Assembly (NCBI GenBank): GCA_001942045.1
Contig: MSTD01000014.1
Coordinates: forward strand, 98,886 to 130,837
Length of the DNA stretch: 31,952 bases
Direction: 5' to 3'
DNA from: Mycolicibacterium porcinum
Lineage (GTDB): Bacteria; Actinomycetota; Actinomycetes; Mycobacteriales; Mycobacteriaceae
In this document: in pieces, positions 9,740 to 19,604 of the stretch
How the letters are laid out: every line of letters starts with the position of its first letter
Position numbering within the stretch: position 1 is the stretch's first letter
Program-made: the position numbers and the translations under genes
The notes under the pieces: model-generated
What the model saw: the letters and a program-made list of their open reading frames with translations, nothing else
What the model was told of the DNA's origin: nothing
Database searches by the model: none

Positions 9740-10955
9740 CGACAACCTCCTTTACGGCATTCGGCAGCGGAGGCACCGGATATGCGCCGGCGCTCTGCTC
9801 CGGTATCGGCCGAACAGTTCTGCCCCGCAAGGCTTTCCACAATGCCGCGGCCAGCACCGCCACGATCACGACGGCGGTGGTCACCAGGCCCGTCGCCCAG
9901 TTGTGGTAACCGTGCTCGCGCAGGCTGTGGGTGACCGCGACGACCATGATCCAGACCAGCGACACCGGGATGAGCACCTTCCAGCCCAACGCCATGAACT
10001 GGTCGTAGCGCAACCGGGGCAGGGTGGCCCGGAGCCAGAAGTACAGGAACATGAACGTCCACACCTTGGCGACGAACCACAGCAGCGGCCACCAACCGCT
10101 GTTGGCGCCGTCGATCAGGTTGAACGGGAACGGCGCATGCCAGCCGCCGAGGAACATCGTGGTGGCCAGCGCCGAGACGGTGGTCATGTTGACGTACTCG
10201 GCGAGCATGAACATCGCGAACTTCAGCGACGAGTACTCGGTGTGGAATCCGCCGACCAGTTCGCCCTCGGCTTCGGGCAGATCGAAAGGCGCCCGGTTGG
10301 TTTCGCCCACCATCGAGGTCACGTACACCACGAACGAGGGCAGCAGCAGGAACACATACCAGGTGCGGTCCTGCGCGGCGACGATGCCGGAGGTGGACAT
10401 GGTGCCGGCGTAGAGGAACACCGCCGCGAACGACAAGGCCATCGCGATCTCGTAGGAGATCACCTGGGCGCTGGATCGCAGGCCCCCCAGTAGCGGGTAG
10501 GTGGATCCCGAGGCCCAGCCGGCCAGGACGATGCCGTACACCCCGATCGAGGTGACGGCCAGGATGTAGAGCACTGCCACCGGCAGATCGGTCAGTTGCA
10601 GCGCGGTGCGGTGGCCGAACACCGATACCTCACCGCCCATCGGGATCACCGCGAACGCCATGAACGCCGGAATCACCGAGATGATCGGCGCCAGCAGGTA
10701 GATGGGTTTGTCGATGCCGGCCGGGGTGAGGCCTTCCTTGAGGGCCAGTTTGACGCCGTCGGCCAACGACTGCAGCAGGCCCCAGGGGCCGACGCGGTTG
10801 GGGCCCGGCCGCATCTGCATGCGGCCCAGCACCTTCCGTTCGATGAGAATCGCCGCGAGCACGGTGAGCAGCAGGAAGACGAACACCCCGAGCGCCTTGG
10901 CCAGGATCAGCCACCACGGATCGTGGCCGAACAGTGTGGGATCGGGATACGTCAT
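9732..10955 (-). CDS. nuoH: NADH-quinone oxidoreductase subunit H
   Basis: Membrane subunit at the junction of the two arms of complex I, forming the quinone entry channel with NuoB and NuoD. The 407-residue protein has about eight membrane helices. Family signatures are [18 protein letters not shown] near residue 40 and [19 protein letters not shown] near residue 215, with the conserved Glu/Asp cluster. A proline-rich soluble tail ([17 protein letters not shown]) follows, common in actinobacteria. The ATG at 10955 forms an ATGA overlap with the nuoG stop; the frame open to 11045 is inside nuoG. Confidence 0.97.
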   Translation of the reverse strand: MTYPDPTLFGHDPWWLILAKALGVFVFLLLTVLAAILIERKVLGRMQMRPGPNRVGPWGLLQSLADGVKLALKEGLTPAGIDKPIYLLAPIISVIPAFMAFAVIPMGGEVSVFGHRTALQLTDLPVAVLYILAVTSIGVYGIVLAGWASGSTYPLLGGLRSSAQVISYEIAMALSFAAVFLYAGTMSTSGIVAAQDRTWYVFLLLPSFVVYVTSMVGETNRAPFDLPEAEGELVGGFHTEYSSLKFAMFMLAEYVNMTTVSALATTMFLGGWHAPFPFNLIDGANSGWWPLLWFVAKVWTFMFLYFWLRATLPRLRYDQFMALGWKVLIPVSLVWIMVVAVTHSLREHGYHNWATGLVTTAVVIVAVLAAALWKALRGRTVRPIPEQSAGAYPVPPLPNAVKEVVDA

Positions 10956-13361
10956 GAGTCGGCCCGCCCGATCGACACCACTGCCCCGGCGGTCACTCCG
11001 AGCTGGCGATGGATCGCCGATCCCGGGGAATTGGTCGGCAGCCACACCACCCGATCTGGCATCTCGGTCACCGCCAGGGGCAACGTGACGGTGCCGCGGT
11101 CGGTGCTGACGGTCACCGGATCATCTGATGTCACACCGAGTTCGGCGGCGGTGGCCGGGGACACGCGCACCACGGGGCTGACGGCGGTTCCGGCCAGGTA
11201 CGGTTCCCCGTCCTGCAGACGTCCGGCGTCCAGCAGCAGACGCCAACTGGCCAGCACGGCCTGCCCGGGGCCGGGACTCGGGGTCGGTCCGGGAGCGGCC
11301 GAAGGTTCGGCGGCGCGGGGACCGGTCCAGGTGCCCAGTTGGGCCAGCTCGGTGTCGGCGGCTTCGGGTCCGGTCAGGCCGAGATCCACCCCGATCTCGT
11401 CGGCGAGGTAGTGCAGGACGCGCAGATCGGGGATGGCGTTGGTCTGCAATGCCGGTGTGAACGGGCGGATCCGGCCTTCCCAGTTGAGGTATGCGCCACC
11501 CTTTTCCACGGCGGGAGCCACCGGGAACACCACGTCGGCCAGTTCGGTGACCTCGCTCTCCCGCAGCTCCAGGCTCACCACGAAGGGGGCGGCCCGCAGC
11601 CCGGCCAGGGCCGCGGCCGGATCGGGCAGATCGGTGACGGAACGCTCTCGGCGCTCATCGCTCGACGCCGCCCACGATGAGCGCCGAGAGCGTTCCGTCA
11701 CCGGCCGCTGCCAGGATGGCGCTGGTGTCACGGCCCGCGGCGGTCGGCAGGTCGGAGGTATTCCAGGCGGCTGCGGTCTGGGCGCGGGCGTCGGCGTCGT
11801 CGACGGGCCGTCCACCGGGCAGCAGGTTCGGCAGAGCACCGGCCTCCAGCGCGCCGCGCTCGCCGGCCCGGCGTGGAATCCAGCCGATCCGGGCGCCGGT
11901 GGCCGCGGCGAGCCGTACTGCGGCCGACAGGGCGCCCGGCGAGGTGGCCAGGCGTTCTCCGACCAGGATCACCGAGCCGGGGCGTTGCAGCCGTTCGTCG
12001 GACGCCAGCGCGTCCAGTGCGGCGGCTTCTGTTCCGGGGACGGTCGGGATCAGGGTGCCCGCCATCTTCGTCAGTCCACGGCTGGCCAGCGGTGCCACCG
12101 CGAGTACCTGCAGGCCGTTCTTGCGGGCGGCCTTGCGCAGCCGCAGGAAGACGATAGGAGATTCCTCTTCTGGCTCCAGCCCGACGAGCAGTACGGTCGG
12201 CGCCGTTTCCAGCTCGGCGTACCGCAACGTCATGGGTTGCCCGGCGATGCGTGATGCCAGGAATTCGGCCTCCTCCTCCGAATGCGGCCGGGTCCGGAAG
12301 TCGATGTCGTTGGTGCCCAGCACCATTCGGGCGAACTTCGAGTACGCGTAGGCGTCCTGCACGGTGCAGCGTCCGCCCACCAGCACACCGGTGTTCGCCC
12401 CAGCGGCCAGCAGGCCCGCGCCCGCGACCGTCAGCGCCTCTGACCAGGAGGCCGGCCGCAGCGCGCCGTCTTCACGAACCATGGGTGTGGTGATGCGGTC
12501 ACCGGCCGTGGCATAGGTGAAGGCCCATCGGCCCTTGTCGCAGTTCCACTCCTCGTTGACCTCGGGATCATCACCAGCCAAGCGGCGCAACACTTTTCCG
12601 CGTCGATGGTCGGTGCGCTGAGCGCAGCCAGACGCGCAGTGTTCGCACACGCTGGGGCTGGAGACCAGGTCGAACGGCCGGGCCCGGAACCGGTACGCCG
12701 TCCCGGTCAGTGCGCCCACCGGGCAGATCTGCACGGTGTTGCCGGAGAAATACGACTGGAACGGTTCGCCGGGGGCGATGCCGACCTGCTGCAGCGCACC
12801 GCGTTCCAGCAACTCGATGAAAGGGTCACCGGCGATTTGCGCCGAGAACCGGGTGCAGCGGGCGCACAACACACACCGTTCGCGGTCGAGCAGGACCTGC
12901 GTGGAGATGTTGATCGGTTTCGGGTAGGTCCGCTTGACGTCTTCGAACCGGGTCTCGGGGCGGCCGTTGGACATGGCCTGGTTCTGCAGCGGACATTCGC
13001 CGCCCTTGTCGCAGATCGGGCAGTCCAGCGGATGGTTGATCAGCAGCAGCTCCATCACGCCGCGCTGCGCCTTGTCGGCCGCCTCGGAGCTGTACTGGGT
13101 GTGCACCACCATGTCCGGCATGACTGTGGTGGTGCACGAGGCCATGGGTTTGCGCTGGCCCTCGACCTCGACGAGACACTGTCGGCATGCTCCGACCGGA
13201 TCGAGCAGCGGGTGATCGCAGAACCGGGGGATCTGGACACCCATCAGCTCGGCGGCGCGGATCACCAACGTGCCCTTGGGAACACTGATCTCATGCCCAT
13301 CGATGGTGAGTGACACCATCTCCACCGGCGGGGTGTCCTTCGTCGGCTCGGCCAATGTCAT
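10952..13361 (-). pseudogene. nuoG: NADH-quinone oxidoreductase subunit G, frameshifted by a 22-bp inverted insertion
   Basis: Large iron-sulfur subunit of the NADH-oxidising arm. The 5' frame (13361 to 11655) gives 568 residues. All cluster ligands are present: C48, C59, C62, C76 ([2Fe-2S]); H110, C114, C117, C123; C163, C166, C169, C213; and C239, C242, C246, C274 (extra cluster). It stops just after [10 protein letters not shown]. The rest ([15 protein letters not shown] onward, 228 residues) continues in another frame to 10952. Removing 11639-11660 restores one 795-residue frame, near the roughly 800 residues of mycobacterial NuoG. The removed bases are the reverse complement of 11675-11696. 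The molybdopterin-oxidoreductase-like C-terminal domain would be lost. The ATG at 13361 has AAAGGGGG upstream. This is either a true knock-out or a sequence error. Confidence 0.9.
11632..11703. repeat. Perfect 29-bp inverted repeat inside nuoG (14-bp spacer)
   Basis: Bases 11632-11660 are the exact reverse complement of 11675-11703. In the nuoG reading direction the first-read arm encodes [10 protein letters not shown] and is native. The second-read arm contains 22 extra bases, then a natural CGGTGAC/GTCACCG pair that could have seeded a template switch. It creates the frameshift described for nuoG. Confidence 0.95.
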
Positions 13362-13395
13362 GCACCGCCCCCTTTCCCAGCGTGAGCTTCCCTTG

Positions 13396-13457
13396 CGCGA
13401 GCAGACGTAAAACTGTCCAAATCGGCGCAGAATTGGACAGTTTTGTGTCTGCTCGCG
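13396..13457. repeat. Intergenic palindromic element between nuoF and nuoG
   Basis: Two 25-base arms, 13396-13420 and 13433-13457, are reverse complements except for a two-base GT/AC mismatch, around a 12-base centre. The arms begin CGCGAGCAGAC and end AAAACTGTCCAA. I recall GCGAGCAGACGCAAAA-type palindromes scattered through mycobacterial intergenic regions; that is memory, not a search. It fills most of the only large gap in the nuo operon (13362-13468). It could act as an RNA-processing or partial-termination hairpin, or as a mobile palindromic repeat. Confidence 0.85.
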
Positions 13458-13468
13458 GTGAGTAACAT

Positions 13469-14785
13469 CTACGCACCTGCCCCTTCGGTCGCCATCAACG
13501 TCGACGCGTGCGGGTCGAACGGGCAGCCCCCGTCCAGGTGCGCCACGTACTCGTCACGGAAGTACTTGATCGAGGACATGATCGGGCTGGCCGCGCCGTC
13601 TCCCAACGCACAGAACGACTTTCCGAAGATGCCGTCAGCGATGTCGAGCAGCTTGTCGATATCGGCCCGGGTGCCGGCACCTTCTTCCAGCCGGGCGTAG
13701 ATCTGGGCCAGCCAGTATGTACCCTCGCGGCACGGTGTGCACTTGCCGCAGGACTCATGGGCGTAGAACTGGGTCCAACGCCGTACCGCCCGCACCACGC
13801 AAGTGGTCTCGTCGAAGATCTGCAGCGCCTTGGTGCCGAGCATGGATCCGACCGATGCTATGCCCTCGTAATCCAGTGGTACGTCGATGTGTTCGGTGGT
13901 CAGTAGCGGCGTCGACGAACCGCCCGGGGTCCAGAACTTCAGGGTATGCCCGTCGCGGACACCGCCGGCATAGTCGAGTAGCTCGCGCAGCGTGATCCCC
14001 AGCGGGGCCTCGTACTGACCGGGCCGGTTCACGTGACCGGACAACGAATACAACGTGAAACCAGGGGATTTCTCCGAGCCCATCGACCGGAACCAGTCCA
14101 CCCCGTTGACCATGATCGGCGGCACGCTGGCGATCGACTCGACATTGTTGACCACGGTCGGGCATGCGTACAGACCCGCCACCGCGGGAAACGGTGGGCG
14201 TAACCGTGGTTGGCCGCGACGGCCCTCCAGCGAATCGAGGAGCGCGGTCTCCTCCCCGCAGATGTAGGCGCCCGCACCGGCGTGGACGGTCAGTTCCAGA
14301 TCGAAGCCCGAACCCAGGATGTCGGTGCCCAGGTAACCGGCCGCGTAGGCTTCGGCGACTGCCGCCCGCAGCCGCCGTAACACGGGCACCACCTCACCGC
14401 GGACGTAGATGAACGCGTGACTGGCCCGGATCGCGTAGGCAGCGATGATCACGCCCTCGACCAGGAAGTGCGGCGTGGTCAGCAGCAGCGGAATGTCCTT
14501 GCAGGTACCGGGTTCCGACTCGTCGGCGTTGACGACGAGGTAATGCGGCTTGGCCCCGGCGCCTTCGTCACCTTGCGGGATGAACGACCACTTGGTTCCG
14601 GTCGGGAACCCTGCGCCACCACGTCCGCGCAGTCCCGAATCCTTCACCAGCGCGATCACGTCGTCGGGGCCCATCGCCAGCGCCCGCTGCAGCCCGCGGT
14701 AACCGTCGTGGCGGCGGTAGGTGTCCAACGTCCACGGTTCTGGCTCGTCCCAGAATCGGCTCAGCACCGGGGTCAGCGCGGTCAT
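13469..14785 (-). CDS. nuoF: NADH-quinone oxidoreductase subunit F (FMN, NADH site)
   Basis: Catalytic subunit that binds NADH and FMN and holds cluster N3. The 438-residue protein has the NADH/FMN glycine-rich motif [16 protein letters not shown] at residues 51-66, the conserved [14 protein letters not shown] near residue 85, [14 protein letters not shown] at 175-188, and the cluster motif [12 protein letters not shown] with C346, C349, C352 and distant C392. It overlaps nuoE by four bases (ATGA). The stop is followed by the palindromic gap before nuoG. Confidence 0.97.
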   Translation of the reverse strand: MTALTPVLSRFWDEPEPWTLDTYRRHDGYRGLQRALAMGPDDVIALVKDSGLRGRGGAGFPTGTKWSFIPQGDEGAGAKPHYLVVNADESEPGTCKDIPLLLTTPHFLVEGVIIAAYAIRASHAFIYVRGEVVPVLRRLRAAVAEAYAAGYLGTDILGSGFDLELTVHAGAGAYICGEETALLDSLEGRRGQPRLRPPFPAVAGLYACPTVVNNVESIASVPPIMVNGVDWFRSMGSEKSPGFTLYSLSGHVNRPGQYEAPLGITLRELLDYAGGVRDGHTLKFWTPGGSSTPLLTTEHIDVPLDYEGIASVGSMLGTKALQIFDETTCVVRAVRRWTQFYAHESCGKCTPCREGTYWLAQIYARLEEGAGTRADIDKLLDIADGIFGKSFCALGDGAASPIMSSIKYFRDEYVAHLDGGCPFDPHASTLMATEGAGA

Positions 14786-15510
14786 GAGACCGGACCTGCC
14801 TCAGGAGCGGACATTCCGCGTTTCCGGGCTTCGTGCAGACCGGCCAGGGTGGCCGCCCCGGGAACGCCGCCCGGGGTATGCGGATCGGTCAGGCCGGCCA
14901 AGGTGCGCGCCGTCTCCCGGAAGGTGCACAGTGGTGCCCCGCGGGTCGGGGCCGGCGGGGTCCCGCCGCGCAGGCCGTCCACCAGATCCCGTGCCGACGA
15001 CGGAGTCTGGTTGTCGTAGAACTCCCAGTTGACCATCACCACCGGGGCGTAGTCGCACGCCGCGTTGCACTCGATGTGCTCCAGGGTGACCCGTCCGTCG
15101 GCGGTGGTTTCGCCGGCGTGGATATCCAGATGCTCCTGCAATGCATCGAGAATCGCGTCGCCGCCCATGATCGCGCACAACGTATTGGTGCAGACGCCGA
15201 CCAGATAGTCACCGGTAGGGGTGCGCCGGTACATCGAGTAGAACGTGGCCACGGCGGTGACCTCGGCGTCGGTCAAGTCCAACAGCGCTGCGCAGAAACC
15301 GATTCCGGCGGGGGTGAGGCAGCCGTCCTCGGCTTGCACCAGATGCAACAGCGGCAGCAGCGCCGAGCGGGCGTCGGGATAGCGGGCGGTGATCTGCTCG
15401 GCCTCGGCGGTGAGCCGGGCCGTCACGTGTTCCGGATACGCCGCGGGCCCGTTGATCGGCGGGCCCGCTTCGTCGGGGCGTTGCCCCAGCTCAAGAAACA
15501 CTTCCTTCAC
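14782..15510 (-). CDS. nuoE: NADH-quinone oxidoreductase subunit E ([2Fe-2S])
   Basis: Thioredoxin-like [2Fe-2S] protein that pairs with NuoF in the NADH module. The 242-residue protein has the four cluster cysteines C107 and C112 ([14 protein letters not shown]) and C148 and C152 ([10 protein letters not shown]). The C-terminal 60 residues after GLRGG are a polar, proline-rich extension typical of actinobacteria. The start is the GTG at 15510, overlapping the nuoD stop as GTGA. Confidence 0.96.
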   Translation of the reverse strand: MKEVFLELGQRPDEAGPPINGPAAYPEHVTARLTAEAEQITARYPDARSALLPLLHLVQAEDGCLTPAGIGFCAALLDLTDAEVTAVATFYSMYRRTPTGDYLVGVCTNTLCAIMGGDAILDALQEHLDIHAGETTADGRVTLEHIECNAACDYAPVVMVNWEFYDNQTPSSARDLVDGLRGGTPPAPTRGAPLCTFRETARTLAGLTDPHTPGGVPGAATLAGLHEARKRGMSAPEAGPVS

Positions 15511-16811
15511 CTATCCACACCCCCCATGACGGGATCAATCGACGCCACCGCGGCAATCGCGTCGGCCACCATGCCGCCCTCGCACATCGCCGCCACCGCT
15601 TGCAGATTCGTGAACGAGGGGTCGCGATAATGCACGCGGTAGGGCCGGGTGCCACCGTCGGACACCATGTGCACGCCGAGCTCGCCGCGAGGGGACTCCA
15701 CCGCGACGTAGACCTGCCCGGCGGGGACCCGGATGCCCTCGGTGACGAGCTTGAAGTGATGGATCAGCCCCTCCATGGAGTGGCCCATGATCTTGGCGAT
15801 GTGTTCGGGGGAGTTGCCCAGTCCGTCCGGGCCGACCTTGAGATCGGCCGGCCAGGCCAGTTTCTTGTCGCCGATCATCACCGGACCGTCGCCCATCTTC
15901 TCCAGCCGGTCCACACACTGCTCGACGATCTTCAAGGACTCCCGCATCTCCTTGACCCGGATGATGTAGCGGCCGTAGGAGTCACAGCGGTCGTCGGTGA
16001 TCACGTCGAATTCGTAGTCCTGGTAACCGCAATACGGCTGTGTTCGACGCAGATCGTGGGGCAGTCCGGTGGAGCGGAGAACCGGACCGGTGATACCCAG
16101 GGCCATGCATCCGGTCAGATCGAGGTAGCCGACACCGACGGTGCGGGCCTTCCAGATGTAGTTCTCGTTGAGCAGATCTTCCAAATCCTGCAAGCGTTTC
16201 GGTAGCAGGTCGAGCAGCGCCCGAACCTGGCTCAACGCATCGTCGGGAAGGTCGGCCGCGAGCCCGCCCGGCCGGATGTAAGCGTGGTTCATCCGCAGGC
16301 CGGTGATCGACTCGAAGACCCGCAGGATCTCCTCACGTTCCCGGAATCCGTAGAACATGGCGCTCATCGCACCGAGCTCCATCCCGCCAGTGGCAAGCGC
16401 CACCAGATGCGAGGAGATCCGATTGAGCTCCATGAGCATCACCCGGATCACGCTGGCGCGCTGCGGAATGTCGTCTGTGATGCCCAGCAGCTTCTCCACG
16501 CCCAGGCAGTACGCGGTCTCGTTGAAGAACGGTGAGAGATAGTCCATCCGGGTGACGAACGTGACGCCCTGCGTCCAGTTGCGGTATTCCAGGTTCTTCT
16601 CGATACCGGTATGCAGATACCCGATGCCGCAACGGGCTTCGGTGATGATTTCACCCTCGATCTCCAGGATCAGCCGCAGCACTCCGTGGGTCGAAGGATG
16701 CTGCGGGCCCATGTTGACCACGATGCGCTCGCCGGCATGCTCGCGGGCCGCGGCCACCACGTCGTCCCAGTCCTGTCCGCCGACCACCACGACGGGAGAT
16801 TCGGTACTCAT
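15507..16811 (-). CDS. nuoD: NADH-quinone oxidoreductase subunit D (49 kDa type)
   Basis: Peripheral-arm subunit that forms the quinone-binding pocket with NuoB. It is 434 residues. The signature [20 protein letters not shown] near residue 35 carries the conserved His of the quinone site; [15 protein letters not shown] and [20 protein letters not shown] follow near the C-terminus. Related to nickel-hydrogenase large subunits, but the nickel cysteines are absent, as expected for complex I. The ATG at 16811 shares one base with the nuoC stop (TGATG). Confidence 0.97.
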   Translation of the reverse strand: MSTESPVVVVGGQDWDDVVAAAREHAGERIVVNMGPQHPSTHGVLRLILEIEGEIITEARCGIGYLHTGIEKNLEYRNWTQGVTFVTRMDYLSPFFNETAYCLGVEKLLGITDDIPQRASVIRVMLMELNRISSHLVALATGGMELGAMSAMFYGFREREEILRVFESITGLRMNHAYIRPGGLAADLPDDALSQVRALLDLLPKRLQDLEDLLNENYIWKARTVGVGYLDLTGCMALGITGPVLRSTGLPHDLRRTQPYCGYQDYEFDVITDDRCDSYGRYIIRVKEMRESLKIVEQCVDRLEKMGDGPVMIGDKKLAWPADLKVGPDGLGNSPEHIAKIMGHSMEGLIHHFKLVTEGIRVPAGQVYVAVESPRGELGVHMVSDGGTRPYRVHYRDPSFTNLQAVAAMCEGGMVADAIAAVASIDPVMGGVDR

Positions 16812-17506
16812 CAGCTGTAAGACCTCCGCTGATCGGGCGGCGGAATTTGGGCGCCGTGGTATTCAACCGGAATGCCGCCCAGCGGATAGTCTTTGCGCTG
16901 GGGATGGCCGACCCAGTCATCGGGCATCTCGATCCTGGTCAACGCCGGATGTCCGTCGAACACGATGCCGAAGAAGTCGTAGGTTTCACGTTCGTGCCAG
17001 TCGGTCGTCGGATATACCGCGTACAGCGACGGAATGTGCGGATCCGCGTCGGGCGCTGCGACTTCCAGCCGAATCCTCCGGTTGTGGGTGATCGACATCA
17101 ACGGATACACGGCGTGCAGTTCGCGGTCGGTGTCATCGGGATAGTGCACCCCACTCACACCCAGGCACAGCTCGAACCGCAACTGGGGATCGTCCCGCAG
17201 GATGCTGGCCACCGCGGGGAGTTGAACCCGGCTGACCTCCAGGGTCAGCTCATCTCGGTAGACCACCACACGTTCGATCGACACGGCGTAGCGCTCCTCA
17301 CCCAGGATCTCGGCGAGTCGGTCGACCACCTCGTCGAAATAGCCGCCGTACGGCCGGGGAGAACTGCCCGGCAGCGCCACCGACCGCACCAGCCGGCCGT
17401 AGCCGGAGGTGTCGCCGGTGCCGGAGGCGCCGAACATGCCGCGGCGGGTGCCGATCACCTCTGAGCCCTGACCGGTGCCGGCGCCGTTTCCGTTGGCCGT
17501 GCTCAT
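16811..17506 (-). CDS. nuoC: NADH-quinone oxidoreductase subunit C (30 kDa type)
   Basis: Peripheral-arm scaffold subunit of complex I, separate from NuoD here, unlike the fused NuoCD of enterobacteria. The 231-residue protein carries the family signature [18 protein letters not shown] and [16 protein letters not shown] near the C-terminus. The N-terminal 40 residues are a low-complexity Gly/Ser-rich lead ([10 protein letters not shown]). The start ATG at 17506 overlaps the nuoB stop as ATGA; the open frame to 17665 is in nuoB. Confidence 0.96.
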   Translation of the reverse strand: MSTANGNGAGTGQGSEVIGTRRGMFGASGTGDTSGYGRLVRSVALPGSSPRPYGGYFDEVVDRLAEILGEERYAVSIERVVVYRDELTLEVSRVQLPAVASILRDDPQLRFELCLGVSGVHYPDDTDRELHAVYPLMSITHNRRIRLEVAAPDADPHIPSLYAVYPTTDWHERETYDFFGIVFDGHPALTRIEMPDDWVGHPQRKDYPLGGIPVEYHGAQIPPPDQRRSYS

Positions 17507-18057
17507 CGCAGCAGGCCCTTTAGCTCGATGGTCGGTGTGACGGACAGGGCCGCCTGTTCGGCCTCCCGGATGGCCTCCTCGCGGTTCACCCCGAGCGGCA
17601 TCTGCTGAATCTTGTCGTGCAGCTTCAGGATTGCGTGCAGCAGCATCTCCGGTCGTGGTGGGCATCCGGGCAAATAGATATCCACGGGCACCACGTGATC
17701 AACACCCTGGACCACCGCGTAGTTGTTGAACATCCCACCTGAGGACGCGCAAACCCCCATGGCCAGTACCCATTTCGGCTCGGCCATCTGGTCGTAGATC
17801 TGGCGAAGCACCGGGGCCATCTTCTGACTCACCCGGCCTGCCACGATCATCAGGTCGGCCTGTCGTGGCGTCGCGGAGAAGCGTTCCATGCCGAACCGGG
17901 CGATGTCGAAACGTGGCCCGGCGGTCGACATCATTTCGATGGCGCAGCAGGCCAGACCGAAGGTGGCCGGCCACAACGAACCCTTGCGCACGTAGCCTGC
18001 GACCGCCTCCACCGTCGACAGCAGGATTCCACCGGGCAGACGTTCCTCTAATCCCAA
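17503..18057 (-). CDS. nuoB: NADH-quinone oxidoreductase subunit B (cluster N2)
   Basis: Holds the terminal cluster N2 that reduces the quinone. The 184-residue protein is highly conserved: tandem C37-C38 in [12 protein letters not shown]103 in [11 protein letters not shown] and C132 in [10 protein letters not shown] are the four ligands. I chose a TTG start at 18057 ([20 protein letters not shown]), because it matches the usual mycobacterial N-terminus (MGLEE...) and overlaps the end of nuoA by ten bases. The frame remains open to 18492, but that upstream part is only nuoA read in another frame. Confidence 0.93.
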   Translation of the reverse strand: MGLEERLPGGILLSTVEAVAGYVRKGSLWPATFGLACCAIEMMSTAGPRFDIARFGMERFSATPRQADLMIVAGRVSQKMAPVLRQIYDQMAEPKWVLAMGVCASSGGMFNNYAVVQGVDHVVPVDIYLPGCPPRPEMLLHAILKLHDKIQQMPLGVNREEAIREAEQAALSVTPTIELKGLLR

Positions 18058-18416
18058 TTCAGGCCTCCTCGCCGCCACACATAGGCGTATGCCACGAACA
18101 CCGTGAGCATGAACAACAGCATCTCCACCAGCGCGAACAATCCGAGGCTGTCGAACGCGACCGCCCACGGATAGAGGAAGACGATCTCGATGTCGAACAC
18201 GATGAACAACATCGCCGTCAGGTAGTACCGGATCGGCATGCGCTGGCCGGTCACCCCCGCAGCTCCGGGTTGCATCGGCTCGATCCCGCATTCGTAGGCC
18301 TCGAGTTTTGACCGGTTGTAGCGGCGCGGACCGATGACGAGCGCAATGCCCACGGAAACCACCGCGAACGCGGCCGCGATCGCTCCGAGAACCAGGATGG
18401 GCGTGTATAGATTCAT
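18048..18416 (-). CDS. nuoA: NADH-quinone oxidoreductase subunit A
   Basis: First gene of the operon; membrane subunit of 122 residues with three helices. The family signature YECGIEPM (residues 41-48) lies in the loop near the quinone channel, and [20 protein letters not shown] carries the conserved Asp/Glu residues of helix two. The ATG at 18416 is preceded by GAGGGAG somewhat far upstream and AAGTGG close by; neither is ideal. Transcription probably starts in the gap at 18455-18490. Confidence 0.96.
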   Translation of the reverse strand: MNLYTPILVLGAIAAAFAVVSVGIALVIGPRRYNRSKLEAYECGIEPMQPGAAGVTGQRMPIRYYLTAMLFIVFDIEIVFLYPWAVAFDSLGLFALVEMLLFMLTVFVAYAYVWRRGGLNWD

Positions 18417-18461
18417 GCCACTTATCGCTCCCTCGGGGGCTGTCGATGTGAGCTAACCCAC

Positions 18462-18490
18462 AGCCTAGCGAGGTTTGCGGCCTGTGCCAC
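18462..18490 (-). promoter_or_regulatory. Candidate nuo operon promoter
   Basis: On the minus strand a -35-like GTGGCA (18490-18485) is 17 bases from a -10-like TAGGCT (18467-18462). This would start transcription near 18455, about 40 bases before nuoA. The matches to consensus are partial, and no operator was recognised. Confidence 0.35.
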
Positions 18491-18520
18491 ACATTTTGGT
18501 TAGTATCGTTTCATATCGGG

Positions 18521-18582
18521 GCAGCGTGTCGCTGCGGCCGCAGCCATGCCGCGAAAGTCAACGGCAACAGGGCAATTCGCGG
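18521..18582 (-). terminator. Hairpin cluster after the receiver gene (possible terminator)
   Basis: Between the receiver gene and the nuo promoter lie GCAGCG-TGT-CGCTGC (18521-18535), overlapping the perfect 14-bp palindrome GCTGCGGCCGCAGC (18531-18544), and a looser CCGCGAA/TTCGCGG pair (18549-18555 and 18576-18582). There is no T-run, as is common for mycobacterial terminators. It could insulate nuo from the upstream genes. Confidence 0.35.
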
Positions 18583-18586
18583 AAAA

Positions 18587-18985
18587 CTACTGGACCGGGG
18601 TGCGCAGCAGCGACACCACCGCATCGCCCAACCGGATCGGATCTATCGGATGCGGAACCGCAGCTTCGGCCTGTGACCAGCTAGCCAGCCAGGCGTCGTC
18701 GGGTCGTCCGGTCAGCACCAGGACCGGCGGGCAATCGGCGACCTCGTCCTTGAGCTGTTTGGCCACTCCCATGCCGCCGGCCGGGGTGGCTTCGCCGTCG
18801 AGGATGGCCAGGTCGATGCCGCCCGCGTCCATCCGTGAGACCACCATCGGCGCGGTGGCGATCTCGACGTATTCGAGCTCGGGCAGTTCCGGATGCACCC
18901 GTTTGCCTAGTGCGAGACGTACCTGTTCGCGGGTGCGCGGGTTGTCGCTGTACACCAGGATGTGCAGCGGCGCGGGGCCGGCCAT
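18587..18985 (-). CDS. Atypical single-domain response regulator (Rv3143-like)
   Basis: A 132-residue stand-alone receiver domain with no DNA-binding output. MAGPAPLHILVYSDN opens the fold, with D14 in the acidic pocket, D63 (LAILDGEATP) at the phosphorylation position and T92 (VLVLTGRPDD). The conserved lysine of beta-strand five is missing: the site reads AAVPHPIDP (H112-P113) where K-P is usual, so normal phosphorylation switching is doubtful. From memory, M. tuberculosis Rv3143 is very similar and also sits just upstream of nuoA, which suggests a conserved link to complex I. The ATG at 18985 gives the family length; the open frame to 19228 is longer but runs against the YceI gene. Confidence 0.88.
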   Translation of the reverse strand: MAGPAPLHILVYSDNPRTREQVRLALGKRVHPELPELEYVEIATAPMVVSRMDAGGIDLAILDGEATPAGGMGVAKQLKDEVADCPPVLVLTGRPDDAWLASWSQAEAAVPHPIDPIRLGDAVVSLLRTPVQ

Positions 18986-19049
18986 GATGCCGATGCTACT
19001 GCGCAAGGCGTCGCCGGCCGGACAACTCAGTGAATTCTGTTGTGGTGCA

Positions 19050-19565
19050 TCAGACTCGGGTGAACACGAGTTCACCGGACAAGACGGTCGTCGGACCGAC
19101 CATCCCGAGCAGGTCGCCCGACACGCCGAAGTCGTCTCGTTGTACCTCGCATTGTCCTGACAGCCGCAACGCGCCGTCGTCGAGGGCCTGCACGTCGACC
19201 GGCAGTTCGACAGGCTTGGACACGCCACGAACGGTGAGCACCGTCGTCAGGCGCAGCCTGTCGTCCGACGGTTCCAAACCCGTCACCTCCACGGTGATCT
19301 CGGGATGTGCCTCGGCATCGAAGAAATCGGCCGATCGCAGGTGGGCGTCCCGTTTACCGATGCCGGTACGCACCGACGCCGCCGCGATGACCACCCGGCC
19401 GCTCACCCCGGCCCCGGCGGAGCCTTCCCCGGTGAACTCCGTGAAGCGCCCGGTGACCGTCGCCAGGCCCCACAGCGTCTTGTTCCGGAATGTCACCGCG
19501 GACCGGTCCGGGACGAGCGTCCAGTTTCCGGCGCTCGCGGTCAGGATGTCGCTGGTCGTGGCCAT
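19050..19565 (-). CDS. YceI family protein
   Basis: A 171-residue protein of the YceI lipocalin-like fold, whose members bind isoprenoid or amphipathic lipids in a beta-barrel. The N-terminal GNWTLVPDRSAVTFRNKTLW, the middle RDAHLRSADFFDAEAHPEIT and the C-terminal SGQCEVQRDDFGVSG are the three conserved blocks. No signal peptide is visible, so this copy is likely cytoplasmic. The ATG at 19565 follows GGAGGAG closely. It lies 39 bases after the SnoaL-like gene and 64 before the receiver gene, so the three may form one transcript. Its ligand is unknown. Confidence 0.9.
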   Translation of the reverse strand: MATTSDILTASAGNWTLVPDRSAVTFRNKTLWGLATVTGRFTEFTGEGSAGAGVSGRVVIAAASVRTGIGKRDAHLRSADFFDAEAHPEITVEVTGLEPSDDRLRLTTVLTVRGVSKPVELPVDVQALDDGALRLSGQCEVQRDDFGVSGDLLGMVGPTTVLSGELVFTRV

Positions 19566-19604
19566 GACTCCTCCATTCTCGTCGGGTCGGATGAGCAGCT
19601 CGGC

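Noticed and set aside
11640..11839. Separate gene starting at 11839 for the 3' half of nuoG
   Set aside because: Its first residues are nuoG read out of frame and the palindrome; only the part from 11638 onward is recognisable NuoG, so it is a broken gene, not a new one.
18058..18492. Long N-terminal extension of nuoB (329 residues in total)
   Set aside because: The extension is nuoA read in another frame; the TTG at 18057 gives the conserved 184-residue NuoB.
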